Source: Leptospira sp. GIMC2001
GTDB lineage: Bacteria; Spirochaetota; Leptospiria; Leptospirales; Leptospiraceae
Direction of reading: 5' to 3'
DNA: 64,000 nucleotides
Assembly: GCF_028462125.1 (NCBI RefSeq)
Contig: NZ_CP115468.1
Location: 2,137,097 to 2,201,096 of the forward strand
Shown here: positions 39,984-49,012 of the stretch, one piece after another
Numbering within the stretch: position 1 is the first letter of the stretch
Layout: every line of letters begins with the position of its first letter
The notes under the pieces: generated by a model
Told to the model about the DNA's origin: nothing
Databases searched by the model: none
Seen by the model: the letters and a program-made list of their open reading frames with translations, nothing else
Made by a program: the position numbers and the translations under genes

Positions 39984-41435
39984 TTAAAATCCGAAACTCT
40001 TCAATGCGTCTTTGGCACCACCTGGAATTTTACCTTCGAGTTCTTTACCAATTGCATCTTTAACAGCTTTAGTTGCTTGTCCTTTTAACAAATCAGTAAG
40101 TGAAGGCAATTGAATTGCTAGGGTTACTATTGGATTTTTGATATTTCCGCTGGATTGAAAAGGCAAAGCAATCCGATCACCTTGCAAGATATTTCCTAAC
40201 AATTGCTTTTTGATTCCTTCCGAATCCACTCCTTTAGCAGAAGCTAGTGACTTGTTAATATCCTTAAGTGCTTTATCAGATTCATCTTTGGATGCTACGA
40301 TATTTCCTCGAAGCAAGTGGCTATTGTCAGTGATCTGTATCCAAGATCCTTCCTCAATTTTCAAATCATAGTTAGTTGTAGGAAAAACTGGCGAATCTTT
40401 GAAGCTAACTCTTCCTTTAGAATAACCAACTTTGAAACTCACATCTTTTTTGAGTTCGGCTTTTTGACTGAGTTTATCCATTTTGATATTGGCAGATTTC
40501 AAAACAGGTAGAGAACCCGAGAGAGCATCAAAAGCAGCAAATCCATTGATAAAAGATTCTTCCTCTAAAGTAACAGAGTGAACGATTGCCGGATTGACCT
40601 CTCCTGATTTCATATCGAAAGGTGTGATTGTTCCATTCGAATTTAAAATAAATTTGGCAGATTCTTTTCTACCCGCACCTAATACAAGGATGTCAGAAGA
40701 AAATTGTAATTTCAAACTATTATGATTTTCTAAATCATCAGGAACAATATCCAGATCACTAATCACTAAATCTGTGCCACCCAATTGAATGATCTGCCCA
40801 GTTTTTTTCATAGTTACTTGAATATCACCATTTTTGATTCCAAGGCTTCCTACATTGAGAGATACGGGAACAGTTTTAATTGAAAAGGGTTCCTTGGATG
40901 TATTGGATGCTTCACTGCGCTTTGCTTCTTCTTCGGCTTCTTTTCTCTTTGCCAATGCTTCAGGAGTGAGAGATGGGTTTGGTTCACCATCCACTGTTAC
41001 AGGAGGAAGAAAAAGTGAGGAGAGGTTATTCGATCCATTTTCAAAAAGTACTAAATCGATTTTTGGTTCGATAAGAAGTAGCTTATCCAATCGGAATTCT
41101 TTTTTTAGAATAGCTCCAAAACTAAGACCAAGCTCCACTTTCCCTAAAGATAGAACTGCATTCTGAAGTTCTTTTCTCTCAGAAAGAGGCTGCCCACTAT
41201 CAGCAACAGAATCCCTTTTCGCGAATTGGATTCCTTCAATTTCGACAGAGGAAAGCGCTGAAAATAGACTTATATTTACTTTATCAACACTAGCTCGAAC
41301 ATTGATTGAAGATTCAATTTGCTTGGTAAGAAATTCTGGGGTTAAAAATGAACTAAGTAATAAAAGTCCGATAACTGAAGTAACAATTAGGACTAGAAAA
41401 AAACCACCGATTCCAATTCCGACTTTCTTTAACAT
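39984..41435 (-). CDS. AsmA-like inner-membrane-anchored protein
   Basis: A protein of about 483 residues. One N-terminal membrane helix (GIGGFFLVLIVTSVIGLLLL) precedes a long beta-rich region with the AsmA pattern (FLTPEFLTKQIESSINVRAS, FSALSSVEIEGIQFAKRD, EFRLDKLLLIEPKIDLVLFE). A Lys/Glu/Ala-rich helical insert lies near residues 165-185, and the C-terminus is KAVKDAIGKELEGKIPGGAK. Proteins of this group bridge inner and outer membrane in diderm bacteria, with proposed lipid transport. ATG at 41435 has AGGA nine bases upstream and is preferred to the frame's upstream limit at 41492. Confidence 0.75.
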   Translation of the reverse strand: MLKKVGIGIGGFFLVLIVTSVIGLLLLSSFLTPEFLTKQIESSINVRASVDKVNISLFSALSSVEIEGIQFAKRDSVADSGQPLSERKELQNAVLSLGKVELGLSFGAILKKEFRLDKLLLIEPKIDLVLFENGSNNLSSLFLPPVTVDGEPNPSLTPEALAKRKEAEEEAKRSEASNTSKEPFSIKTVPVSLNVGSLGIKNGDIQVTMKKTGQIIQLGGTDLVISDLDIVPDDLENHNSLKLQFSSDILVLGAGRKESAKFILNSNGTITPFDMKSGEVNPAIVHSVTLEEESFINGFAAFDALSGSLPVLKSANIKMDKLSQKAELKKDVSFKVGYSKGRVSFKDSPVFPTTNYDLKIEEGSWIQITDNSHLLRGNIVASKDESDKALKDINKSLASAKGVDSEGIKKQLLGNILQGDRIALPFQSSGNIKNPIVTLAIQLPSLTDLLKGQATKAVKDAIGKELEGKIPGGAKDALKSFGF

Positions 41436-41514
41436 TATATGGTTCCTATAAATTAATTTCCATTTATTATAAATATTGGAAATCAAAGTCAATAGAAATT
41501 TATTTTAAAAATGT

Positions 41515-41928
41515 TTAAAAGCGAATCGAACTCAATATTTTCGTGAGTGTGATATACATCGAGTCCGTAATTTTTCCATCTGTATTAAAAGTAGCAAGGA
41601 TCAATCGTTTTCCATTTGAAATCGAATATACACACCAATGTCTATCGTCTTTCATGAACTCGCATGATACGATTTGTGTACCTTGTTTGTTTTGAAATCT
41701 GGCAACTAAATCTTCATTGTACTCAATTTCTTGTATCTTCAAATAATTGATGAGTTCCTGCTCTGAGTCGGCTTCTTTTTCCTTATGTTCAAGGGAATTG
41801 ATCTGTAAGACTCCAGAGTCTTCCGGATCAAAGAAAGCAGGAATTCCTTCAACTACAAGAATTTCCCAATTTGCAGGATACTCGAATCGAAACCATTTCT
41901 GCGGAGATTCAAATGTTTTGAAATTCAT
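41515..41928 (-). CDS. Conserved-looking hypothetical protein, PsbP/Mog1-like
   Basis: A 137-residue protein with no signal peptide. The start FKTFESPQKWFRFEYPANWE, with an aromatic-rich strand pair followed by FFDPEDSGVLQINSLE, recalls the PsbP/DUF1795 type of small alpha-beta fold. The rest alternates strands and helices and ends KITDSMYITLTKILSSIRF. I cannot assign a function. It is 79 bp upstream of the AsmA-like gene on the same strand, so co-transcription is likely. Confidence 0.6.
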   Translation of the reverse strand: MNFKTFESPQKWFRFEYPANWEILVVEGIPAFFDPEDSGVLQINSLEHKEKEADSEQELINYLKIQEIEYNEDLVARFQNKQGTQIVSCEFMKDDRHWCVYSISNGKRLILATFNTDGKITDSMYITLTKILSSIRF

Positions 41929-41999
41929 AGAGTAAAAAACACCTTTTCTGACTAGCGATGACTAGGATCGTGGACAAGTTATCTCCATAGTTCGAGAAT

Positions 42000-43106
42000 A
42001 TGAATATAAAACAATCCTTTCTGATGATTATGCTCTTGGCCTATATATTGGGCTTTAGAGAGAAACTATCCGCTCAGTCGGTTCCAAATTACTCTATCAA
42101 TTACGGCAATCCGATTAGTATGGGTATGGCAAGTTTGGGCGTGGGGAGTCCGCATTCTTCTGGATCCATATACACGAATCCCGGGTTTCTGCAAATGAAT
42201 GAGATTTCTGTCCTGGACTTGGGTGGGCAAATGGCTTACCAGAACGGAACTTCCTCCAGTGTTCAACCTGGAGGAGCTGGAACTTTTTACAATGTCTCCG
42301 AATTTTGGGGATTTTACGCAAGCTACTCTCATATGTATTCTCAATATTTTACTAACGAAAAGCAGCAGCATTTTACTAAAGGACATATCGGTTTAGCTTT
42401 TAAGTTATCGGACAACTGGGCGATGTCTTTTGGTCTGGGACCGGGCGCAATGCAAAGGAAGGAATCCTTTAGTACTTGGAGCTATTCCGGTAATCTAAGC
42501 CTTGCATATTTGAACGATAATTGGAGTTTTGGAATCTCTGTCGATTATCCTGGAAAGTATCGAATGGAAGACTATCGCGAAAATGAAAATTTGAAAGAAA
42601 CCCTTCCTGCAAGAACCGCTGTGGGCGTAGGATACAAACTAGATTCGGATATTCTTCTCCATGCTGAGATCAGAAAAATTTTCTGGGATCGATCGGAGCG
42701 TATTCTCAACAACGAAAAAGTGACTCCGGACTGGGAACGGGGAATTGGTGCAGAATGGGGTGGATCGATTTCCTTACAAAAAAATAAATTTCTGATCCAA
42801 AACTTGGATATACGTTCGGGAATAGAAATGGGTGGACTCTATGATAGAACCGGCAAAAATCTGAGATCCTTAGGTATCGGAGTTGGTTCAAGCTATAGTT
42901 GGAGATGGGAAAATTCCGAGACAAGTGATGTGGTTTCCATGCACCTTGGAATCACAGATTACAATATTACCTCGCAGAAAGGCGGAAGGCCAGGTGAGAC
43001 GATCTTTGCATTTTCTCTATCTTATGCATCGATTCCTATTAAAGAATATGGGAAAAAAATTCCTCCCGATTCCGAATTTGAACTTCCAGAATCAAATAAT
43101 CCTTAA
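42000..43106 (+). CDS. Outer-membrane beta-barrel protein (FadL/PorV-like)
   Basis: A 368-residue protein with a signal peptide (MNIKQSFLMIMLLAYILGF, cleavage near LSAQS) and then GMASLGVGSPHSSGSIYTNP, the N-terminal glycine/asparagine-proline pattern of FadL/PorV-type barrels. The remainder alternates aromatic and polar residues in repeated amphipathic strands (WAMSFGLGPGA, WSFGISVDYPGK, ILLHAEIRKIFW, MHLGITDYNI). The C-terminus after residue 350 is Pro-rich and probably extends beyond the barrel. The gene appears monocistronic; the substrate is unknown. Confidence 0.7.
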   Translation: MNIKQSFLMIMLLAYILGFREKLSAQSVPNYSINYGNPISMGMASLGVGSPHSSGSIYTNPGFLQMNEISVLDLGGQMAYQNGTSSSVQPGGAGTFYNVSEFWGFYASYSHMYSQYFTNEKQQHFTKGHIGLAFKLSDNWAMSFGLGPGAMQRKESFSTWSYSGNLSLAYLNDNWSFGISVDYPGKYRMEDYRENENLKETLPARTAVGVGYKLDSDILLHAEIRKIFWDRSERILNNEKVTPDWERGIGAEWGGSISLQKNKFLIQNLDIRSGIEMGGLYDRTGKNLRSLGIGVGSSYSWRWENSETSDVVSMHLGITDYNITSQKGGRPGETIFAFSLSYASIPIKEYGKKIPPDSEFELPESNNP

Positions 43107-43193
43107 AATTCCGATTTTTTAGGGAGAAAATCATCACAAAATACAATCATTCTAACTAGATCATATACTTTTTGTTTATATTTTGATCAATGC

Positions 43194-43251
43194 GGCAGAA
43201 GCCTGCTCAAATAATAAGCACACTTTCTAAGCAAAAAGCGATGATTCTGCC
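43194..43251. promoter_or_regulatory. Separated inverted repeat upstream of the sigma-54 promoter, candidate activator site
   Basis: GGCAGAA at 43194-43200 and its complement TTCTGCC at 43245-43251 flank 44 bases. They lie about 25-80 bases upstream of the -24/-12 element, a region where enhancer-binding activators of sigma-54 usually bind. Seven-base arms this far apart may be coincidental. Confidence 0.3.
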
Positions 43252-43273
43252 AATATAGACCTTTTACATGCTA

Positions 43274-43289
43274 TGGCACAATAATTGCA
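43274..43289 (+). promoter_or_regulatory. Sigma-54 (RpoN) -24/-12 promoter
   Basis: TGGCACAATAATTGCA matches the consensus TGGCAC-N5-TTGCA, with exactly ten bases between the invariant GG (43275-43276) and GC (43287-43288). A transcript would start near 43300, only about a dozen bases before the ATG at 43312, with AGAAGG as the ribosome site in that short leader. The operon downstream contains amtB, a classical RpoN target. Confidence 0.85.
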
Positions 43290-43311
43290 AACTATTAGAT
43301 CAGAAGGTCTT

Positions 43312-45132
43312 ATGTTCCAGTTCAATGTAGCAAAACGAAAAGTTGTTCGATTTAGAGGACAAAATAAAGTAATAGGTGGTCTTACTGATAAAGATAAGAT
43401 TGCAATCCTACTTTATATCTCCAAAGAATTTGCAAATGTTGATAAAGAGGACGACCTTTTCCAAACCGTTCTAAATACATGCAAAGAAATATTTGAAGCA
43501 GACAATACTACTTTGCGCCTCTATGACGGCGAGTTCTTAGTACCTGTAAAATTTATTAAACCAACAGAACCTCCAAGAAGAAATCTAAAACCTGGAGAAG
43601 GTTATTCGGGAACGGCTTTCGTTAATAAAAATCCCTTAATCATTCAAGACTTAACGAACTCTCCTCAATTCATTGACGAGGAAGAACAAACTAAATGTGT
43701 CATGTGCATTCCTCTGATGCAAAAGGATGAAGTGCTTGGAACTCTTTCCGTTGAAAGTGATATGGACAACTTCTTTATCACTGATGATTTAGAAATTTTA
43801 GAAGCATTGGGATCACAGCTAACGCTTGCACTATCAGGTGTGCGATTGATCGAGGGATTGATGACCGCTCGTGCGCGAGAGGCTGCCATTCTTGCTCAGT
43901 TGGAATGGGATATGAAGATGGGAAGAAATGTTCAATCCCAGATTCTTCCTCAGGATCTTTCACCTTGGAATGGACTTTATTTTGGAACATACTACGAACC
44001 TATGGTTGAGGTCAGTGGAGACCTGTATGATGTAGTTCGTCAAGGCAATTCTATAACTGCAATTAATATCGATGTATCAGGACATGGAATTCCTGCTGCA
44101 CTTGTAACCATGGCTATCCACCACCATTTTAGAAGATGCGTGCAATCTGGATTGGGCTTGTCGGAAATCATGGAAGAGTTAGGTGAGTCACTTAGAGGAC
44201 AACTACCTGAGTCGACATATTTTACCGCATTTATAGTTCGTATATTCTCGGATTATAGTTATGGTTACATCAATGGTGGACATCAAAAGATGCTCCATAT
44301 CCATAGTGATGATTTAACAATTGAAGAGCTTGATACAAAAGGAGTTCCTCTTGGAATTCTCGAAGTTAGAAAAGCGGACTACGAAGAAAAGCAAGGGAAG
44401 TTGTCTCCTGGCGATTTATTGGTATTATTGACTGATGGATTTTCTGAACAAAAAAACATCAATCGGGAAGAGGCTGGTACTGAAGGTGTAATTGATTGGA
44501 TCATTCAGGAAAAAGCCAAATTGGAATCTGGAAATCAGAAACTTTTCATGAAGGATCTTTCTGAGAAATTTGTTCAAAGATTCAAAGAGTTTAAAGGGGA
44601 AGCACCTAACGGCGATGACTTATCCTTACTTATGATCCAATGCAATAAAACAATTCGTGATGCTGTACCATATATCAAACAAGCAAAAATAGCAAATAGC
44701 AAGCGAAACGATGAAGAAGCTTATGCACTCGCACTCAAAGCTTATTCAATTGATCCATCTCTCAAAGAAAATCTCTTATTCTTGGGTAAGATCCACTATA
44801 GAGATGCGAAATATTTGGAATCTATAAAATATTTCAGTGAATATATTGAAACTACTGGTGAGAACACAGCAATATCCCATTTTCTTTTGGGTCGCGCCTA
44901 CTATATGGGCGAAAAAATTCCAGAAGCAAAACGATCTCTCAAAAAAGCTCTCTCTTGCGATCATTCATTTGCCAAAGCAAGTTTGTTACTTGCTAGATGC
45001 TATCTGAAAGAAAACGCAAGACCAAAAGCAATTAAAGTATTGCAACAAGGCGTAAAAAGTACGCCTAACAATGAATCTCTCAAGCAGTCATTATCCAGAC
45101 TAGAAGATATCAATAGAAAGGCGGTTGTGTAA
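43312..45132 (+). CDS. GAF-SpoIIE/PP2C phosphatase-TPR signalling protein
   Basis: A 606-residue cytoplasmic protein. An N-terminal GAF domain spans about 25-185 (LFQTVLNTCKEIFEADNTTL; EGYSGTAFVNKNPLIIQDLT). An SpoIIE-type serine phosphatase domain spans about 205-420 (EVSGDLYDVV; NIDVSGHGIPAALVTMAIHH; LLVLLTDGFSEQ; NGDDLSLLMI). TPR repeats follow from about 450 to 600 (AYALALKAYSIDPSLKENLL). It should dephosphorylate a serine/threonine phosphoprotein, as in partner-switching systems, in response to a GAF ligand. ATG at 43312 is chosen over an upstream TTG (43285) because that TTG lies inside the sigma-54 -12 element. It ends 55 bp before amtB, making a nitrogen-responsive two-gene unit. Confidence 0.88.
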   Translation: MFQFNVAKRKVVRFRGQNKVIGGLTDKDKIAILLYISKEFANVDKEDDLFQTVLNTCKEIFEADNTTLRLYDGEFLVPVKFIKPTEPPRRNLKPGEGYSGTAFVNKNPLIIQDLTNSPQFIDEEEQTKCVMCIPLMQKDEVLGTLSVESDMDNFFITDDLEILEALGSQLTLALSGVRLIEGLMTARAREAAILAQLEWDMKMGRNVQSQILPQDLSPWNGLYFGTYYEPMVEVSGDLYDVVRQGNSITAINIDVSGHGIPAALVTMAIHHHFRRCVQSGLGLSEIMEELGESLRGQLPESTYFTAFIVRIFSDYSYGYINGGHQKMLHIHSDDLTIEELDTKGVPLGILEVRKADYEEKQGKLSPGDLLVLLTDGFSEQKNINREEAGTEGVIDWIIQEKAKLESGNQKLFMKDLSEKFVQRFKEFKGEAPNGDDLSLLMIQCNKTIRDAVPYIKQAKIANSKRNDEEAYALALKAYSIDPSLKENLLFLGKIHYRDAKYLESIKYFSEYIETTGENTAISHFLLGRAYYMGEKIPEAKRSLKKALSCDHSFAKASLLLARCYLKENARPKAIKVLQQGVKSTPNNESLKQSLSRLEDINRKAVV

Positions 45133-45187
45133 AATGGATTTAAATAAATTTAAGTTAAAATCAAAGGAAAAAGGAGAAAACAAGAGA

Positions 45188-46564
45188 ATGTTAAGATTCA
45201 TAATCCTGTTTGCTGTGCTTATGAGTGTAGCTGGATTGAATGCTCAGGATGCTCCGGCAACTGATGCTTCACCCACTGCAGAAGCGGCTGAACCATTGAC
45301 ATTGGAAAGCCTCCAGGCTGAAATAGAAACACTGAGGGCCGAAACAGATTGGCTTTGGACCTGCATAGCAGGATTCTTGGTGTTTTTTATGCAAGCTGGC
45401 TTTGCGTATGTTGAGGCTGGTTTCACACGTAGTAAAAACGTCGTGAACATTCTAATGAAAAACCTTGCGGACCTTTCGATGGGTTCGATAGCTTTCTGGC
45501 TAATCGGTTTTTCCATTATGTTCGGACCACCTCTAATCGAAGGTTTTGGTATTGGAACTCCATCACTTGCAGACAGCTTAACAGATGCTGAAGGCAATTG
45601 GGGAAATGCATTCTTGATCTTTCAAATGGTGTTCGCTGCAACTGCTGCGACGATCGTTTCTGGAGCTATGGCTGAAAGAACAAAATTTGCTACTTATATC
45701 GTATTTTCGGTTGTGATTACTGCTATCATTTATCCAGTTTATGGCTCTTTCGCATGGGGAAGCCTATGGGGTGGCGACAATTATGCTGGTTTTCTAGAAG
45801 ATATGGGATTCTTAGATTTCGCGGGTTCTACAGTAGTTCACTCCGTTGGAGCTTGGGCTGGTTTAGCTGGTGCGATCTTGGTTGGACCTAGAATTGGAAA
45901 ATTTCAACCAAATGGAAAAGTGACTCCTATCCTTGGACACAATATGTCAATGGCTGCTTTAGGTGTTTTCATCCTATGGTTAGGTTGGTTCGGTTTTAAC
46001 CCTGGTTCTACGACTTCCGTTGGTGGTGGTGACTTTGCTCTAATCGCAATCAACACACAAATGGCAGCTGCGGCTGGTGCTTTAGCTGCGATGTTTGTAA
46101 CTTGGATCAAATACAAGAAACCAGATATCGGTTTAACATTGAACGGAGCTCTAGCAGGACTTGTTGGAATTACAGCTCCTTGTGATGGTGTAAGTATTGG
46201 TGCATCGGTTGCAATCGGTTTGATCGCTGGTGTGATTGTTGTATTCAGTGTTCTTATGTTCGACAAACTAAAAATTGATGACCCTGTTGGTGCAATCTCC
46301 GTTCACGGTGTATGTGGTGCTTGGGGAACTCTAGCTGCCGGTCTATTCAACCTTGAAAGTGGATTATTCTACGGACATGGAATTGATCAGACTATTACTC
46401 AGTTGATTGGAATCGCAGTTGCTTTTGTTTGGGCATTTGGTGCATCTTTCATAATTTTCTTTATCTTGAAGAAAACTATGGGACTTAGAGTTTCCGAAGA
46501 AGAAGAAATCCAAGGTTTGGATATCTTAGAACACGGTAACGAAGCTTATCCAATCTCTAAATAA
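45188..46564 (+). CDS. amtB: Ammonium transporter
   Basis: A 458-residue Amt/Rh channel with a signal peptide (MLRFIILFAVLMSVAGLNA) and a periplasmic N-terminal helix (AEPLTLESLQAEIETLRAE). Eleven membrane helices follow. The twin pore histidines are His218 (STVVHSVGAWAG) and His373 (ISVHGVCGAWG); FMQAGFAYVEAGFTRSKN is the usual first-helix block. ATG at 45188 is preferred because it starts the signal peptide and has AAAGGAG upstream, although the frame extends to a TTG at 45125 overlapping the phosphatase gene. No glnK (PII) gene follows, which is unusual for amtB. Expression is expected from the sigma-54 promoter at 43274. Confidence 0.95.
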   Translation: MLRFIILFAVLMSVAGLNAQDAPATDASPTAEAAEPLTLESLQAEIETLRAETDWLWTCIAGFLVFFMQAGFAYVEAGFTRSKNVVNILMKNLADLSMGSIAFWLIGFSIMFGPPLIEGFGIGTPSLADSLTDAEGNWGNAFLIFQMVFAATAATIVSGAMAERTKFATYIVFSVVITAIIYPVYGSFAWGSLWGGDNYAGFLEDMGFLDFAGSTVVHSVGAWAGLAGAILVGPRIGKFQPNGKVTPILGHNMSMAALGVFILWLGWFGFNPGSTTSVGGGDFALIAINTQMAAAAGALAAMFVTWIKYKKPDIGLTLNGALAGLVGITAPCDGVSIGASVAIGLIAGVIVVFSVLMFDKLKIDDPVGAISVHGVCGAWGTLAAGLFNLESGLFYGHGIDQTITQLIGIAVAFVWAFGASFIIFFILKKTMGLRVSEEEEIQGLDILEHGNEAYPISK

Positions 46565-46585
46565 TTTTTAGAAAGCGGATTTTTG

Positions 46586-46617
46586 AAAAGAGGGCTCCTT
46601 TTGGAGCCTTTCTTTTT
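46586..46617 (+). terminator. Intrinsic terminator after amtB
   Basis: GGCTCC-TTTT-GGAGCC (46593-46608) is a perfect six-base stem with a tetraloop, preceded by A-rich and followed by TTTCTTTTT. It closes the phosphatase-amtB operon. Confidence 0.85.
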
Positions 46618-46656
46618 ACTTGACATGATTCAATATTCTTCCTAAATATAAGTGGA

Positions 46657-47307
46657 ATGAAGTCTTTTCGCATTATACCAATCTTATTATTACTCACTCT
46701 AGCCAATTGTTTCGAATACGAAGAGACGATTACGTTCAAGAAAGGATTCTCAGGATTTGTCGAGATCAGTTATGAAGTTCCACTAAAAGAAGATAAACGT
46801 TCTTCCATGATTCGTTATCTTCCAACCAAGAAAGAAGACATCGAAGAAAAAATCAGCCAAGGCTTAAGTGGATCGGCCAATAAAATCAAGGACTACCAAT
46901 TTCGCCTCTTAGAAAAAGGCGAGTATGAAGAGCCCTTCTTCAATTACAAAGGCAAGGTAAGTTATAAATTGGATTTTATCGATCTTTCTGAATTAGAAAG
47001 ATTGCTTCCGGGAAATATGATCACCAAATACAAAGGCAAAACTCTCATTGTAAAAAGAGAATTTCCTTCGCTTTCCGAAGAATTTTTAGAAGGTAGCTCA
47101 GTGGGAGAGAAAAAAATCATGAATGAGATTACTAAACTTCTCAAAGAAGGAAGTATGAAATTCAAAATCTTATTTCCTCCGAACACGGAATGCCTATCCA
47201 ATAAAGGAAGTGTAAGTCTCGGAGCACTCAACTATGTTTATCCTCTATCTGATTCCATGGAAAAGAGCCAGGGCAAAATCTGGGAATACAAACTTAGATT
47301 TTTCTAA
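46657..47307 (+). CDS. Predicted lipoprotein of unknown function
   Basis: A 216-residue protein with a lipoprotein signal: Lys/Arg head, hydrophobic core IIPILLLLTL and lipobox L-A-N-C, the modified cysteine near residue 18 followed by FEYEE. The mature part is charged with alternating strands (ETITFKKGFSGFVEISYEVP; SYKLDFIDLSELERLLPGN). I recognise no domain. The acidic residues after the cysteine and the relaxed lipobox fit spirochaete lipoproteins. lspA, which would process it, is at 62416. Its end overlaps mqnA by 4 bp on the opposite strand. Confidence 0.75.
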   Translation: MKSFRIIPILLLLTLANCFEYEETITFKKGFSGFVEISYEVPLKEDKRSSMIRYLPTKKEDIEEKISQGLSGSANKIKDYQFRLLEKGEYEEPFFNYKGKVSYKLDFIDLSELERLLPGNMITKYKGKTLIVKREFPSLSEEFLEGSSVGEKKIMNEITKLLKEGSMKFKILFPPNTECLSNKGSVSLGALNYVYPLSDSMEKSQGKIWEYKLRFF

Positions 47308-48053
47308 AGTAGGTTGTTCGAGCGCAAGAGTTCTGAGAATTTCTCAAAACCCTGTAAGCTTTTCTGATCGGGGATGTAATGCAATTCTCTTTGTAGATAA
47401 TTTCGTACAAAATCGGAATCAAATTTCTTCTCACTTGAAATGATCTCGTCGATGTTTTGCAATCCGTATTCCAAACTCGAAACAAAAATCTTGTCTTCAA
47501 TTGGCTTGGCTTTTGGGTATGCCCATAATGCAAAAATAAAATGAAGTCCAGTTAAGCTAAACCACCATTCAGCGATATCTCGAACTTGGAAAATATCGGA
47601 ATTGAATGAACAATTCAACGCGTTGTCACCGAATAACATATGATGTCCAGATCCCTTACTGATCTCCTTCATAATATTTTCTGGTGAATCTGCCTGGGTT
47701 ATGACTTTTTTACCAGTCTCAAGAAGAAAAAGCAACTCCAGTAGCGCAACACTTGTCCTTGAACCTGAGTCGACGGAAATCATACTCGGTGGGAAGGACT
47801 CAGTAAGATTTTTATAATACAATATAGAACGCACTCCAGTGCGCGCACAGACTCCGACACTAAGACTGTATTGAAGAGAATCACTATGCCGAAGACATTC
47901 AACTGATGATATCAAAGCAGTGTCCAATTCACCGGCGACTAGCATCTCAGCGAGAACTTTCGGGGTGTCATATACTTTTTGCACAGTATTATCTTTTTCA
48001 AATCCCCAAGTCAAAGGACGCGCATTTAAACTTTTTACAACACCTACTCGCAT
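47304..48053 (-). CDS. mqnA: Chorismate dehydratase
   Basis: A 249-residue protein of the MqnA family, the first step of the futalosine menaquinone pathway (chorismate to 3-enolpyruvylbenzoate). It has the periplasmic-binding-protein-like fold with VGVVKSLNARPLTWGF, then ELDTALISSVECLR and SVDSGSRTSVALLELLF. The phrase N-A-x-P-L near the start and the D-x-x-S/T-S-V segment are diagnostic. It is monocistronic and divergent from cheR. Together with mqnC at 12338 it shows that menaquinone is made by this route and not by MenFDHCEB. Confidence 0.92.
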   Translation of the reverse strand: MRVGVVKSLNARPLTWGFEKDNTVQKVYDTPKVLAEMLVAGELDTALISSVECLRHSDSLQYSLSVGVCARTGVRSILYYKNLTESFPPSMISVDSGSRTSVALLELLFLLETGKKVITQADSPENIMKEISKGSGHHMLFGDNALNCSFNSDIFQVRDIAEWWFSLTGLHFIFALWAYPKAKPIEDKIFVSSLEYGLQNIDEIISSEKKFDSDFVRNYLQRELHYIPDQKSLQGFEKFSELLRSNNLL

Positions 48054-48133
48054 TTTTCCAACCTAGAGTGACATAGTTAAAAATCGAGTTGTATTTTTAG
48101 ACGACGACCAGGATGATTCCAAGCAAAGGTATT

Positions 48134-48994
48134 ATGACAGAATTTCGATCAAGCATAGCCACAATTCAAGATTCAGAATTTGAATATTTAAAAGATCTTA
48201 TTTATAAAAAAACTGGGATTTTCCTTGCGCCTCATAAAAAAATTATGGTTCAATCCAGGCTCAACGTTCGACTGCGAGTTCATAATCTCAATAGTTTTGA
48301 GGAATATGTTCAGAGACTCAAATCATCTGCAAGCTTTTTAGAAACAGAAATTACAGATTTAATCAATCGAATAACGACGAATAAAACTGATTTTTTCAGA
48401 GAAAACCATCATTTTGAATTTTTAAAAGATACGTTTTTTCCTTATATGGAAGAAGAGTCGAAAAAAACCGGAAATAAGAAAATTCGTATTTGGTGTTCGG
48501 CGAGTTCAACTGGAGAAGAGCCTTATTCAATCGCAATTACAGCATTGGAATTTTTCGGCGGTAAGCCTGGTTGGAATATTAAAATCATTGCATCAGATAT
48601 TGATACTAATGTAATACAATTGGCAAAAACGGGAATATATAAATTCGATCGCCTAGATGTTGTAAGTGAAAATATGAAGCAAAAATATTTCACAAAATCT
48701 GTAAAAGATAATGTGATTTATTATGAAGCTAAACCAAATATAAAATCCTTGATTGAATACAAAAAAATCAATTTGCTCGAAAAACCATATCCGTTAGGTG
48801 AAAAGATGGATTTGATTTTTTGCCGAAATGTGATTATTTATTTTGATAAGCCCACTCAGAAACAATTATTTTCCAATTTTGAAGAAGTATTGTGTCCATT
48901 CGGATATCTTATCATCGGACATTCCGAAACGATGTTTGGAATATCAGATAAATATAAGTTTTTGGGACATACAATATATCAGAAGAAAGTTTAG
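48134..48994 (+). CDS. cheR: CheR-type chemotaxis methyltransferase
   Basis: A 286-residue SAM-dependent protein-glutamate methyltransferase. The N-terminal helical domain ([20 protein letters not shown]) is followed by the Rossmann domain with [36 protein letters not shown] (SAM loop), [25 protein letters not shown] and GHSETMFGI. All standard CheR motifs are present, so it should be active on chemoreceptors. ATG at 48134 has AAAGG six bases upstream and is preferred to 48113. No other che gene is nearby; it is placed just before the mra/mur cluster, 18 bp before rsmH. Confidence 0.92.
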   Translation: MTEFRSSIATIQDSEFEYLKDLIYKKTGIFLAPHKKIMVQSRLNVRLRVHNLNSFEEYVQRLKSSASFLETEITDLINRITTNKTDFFRENHHFEFLKDTFFPYMEEESKKTGNKKIRIWCSASSTGEEPYSIAITALEFFGGKPGWNIKIIASDIDTNVIQLAKTGIYKFDRLDVVSENMKQKYFTKSVKDNVIYYEAKPNIKSLIEYKKINLLEKPYPLGEKMDLIFCRNVIIYFDKPTQKQLFSNFEEVLCPFGYLIIGHSETMFGISDKYKFLGHTIYQKKV

Positions 48995-49012
48995 GAATAT
49001 TACGGACTCAAT

